Shown one piece after another: positions 63,997 through 64,000 of a stretch of DNA of 64,000 nt; the first letter of the stretch is position 1, and the number at the start of each line of letters is the position of its first letter. Source of the stretch: Cepaea nemoralis (taxonomy: Eukaryota > Mollusca > Gastropoda > Stylommatophora > Helicidae). A program made the position numbers and the translations under genes. Below the pieces are notes generated by a model. It saw nothing but the letters and a program-made list of their open reading frames with translations, was not told where the DNA came from and did not search any database. The stretch covers positions 242,001-306,000 of the forward strand of contig JACEFZ010004196.1 in the NCBI GenBank assembly GCA_014155875.1, written 5' to 3'.

Positions 63997-64000
63997 GTCG

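Overview
This is animal nuclear DNA, almost entirely transposable elements and their debris. Non-LTR retrotransposons (LINEs), several tRNA-derived SINEs, LTR retrotransposons, a hAT-type MITE, a Polinton-type DNA polymerase and many minisatellites occur in AT-rich sequence. There are no bacterial operons, rRNA genes or CRISPR arrays. The mix (BovB-like RTE elements, RNase H-bearing I-group LINEs, Polintons, a solute-carrier exon) suggests an invertebrate, most likely a lophotrochozoan such as a gastropod mollusc. That assignment is inference and needs a database search.

Layout. 1-18 kb: fragments of RTE family 'A', a degenerate relative of LINE 'B', LINE 'C', SINEs and minisatellites. 18.1-18.7 kb: the only convincing host gene piece, a first exon of an SLC7-like amino-acid transporter on the minus strand, ending at a GTAAGT splice donor. 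18.8-22.9 kb: a complete LINE B with an uninterrupted 1104-codon endonuclease/RT/zinc-finger frame and a perfect 11-bp target duplication. 23-31 kb: stacked insertions, a hAT MITE and SINEs. 31.0-45.4 kb: one SINE split by a Gypsy-derived LTR element ('LTR1') that has gag and protease remains but no visible RT or integrase. LTR1 itself received an RTE copy, and its 3' LTR received a complete but damaged I-group LINE ('H'). 46.4-56.4 kb: a second LTR element ('LTR2') with about 2.5-kb LTRs, 5-bp target duplications and one 503-codon frame of unknown function. Its 5' LTR carries a 2-kb LINE-like insertion that encodes only an ORF1-type protein. 56.4-61.5 kb: SINEs, RTE pieces, an inverted repeat and microsatellites. 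61.5-64 kb: a protein-primed family B DNA polymerase (minus strand), cut by the right window edge.

How the parts relate. At least 14 insertions are bounded by target-site duplications readable by eye, so the order of insertion can be reconstructed. Some non-autonomous elements share 3' ends with LINEs in the same window: SINE E and element D match the end of LINE C, and the short element G is the 3' end of LINE H. This suggests that those LINEs mobilise them. Family letters (A-M, R1) are local labels used only in this annotation.
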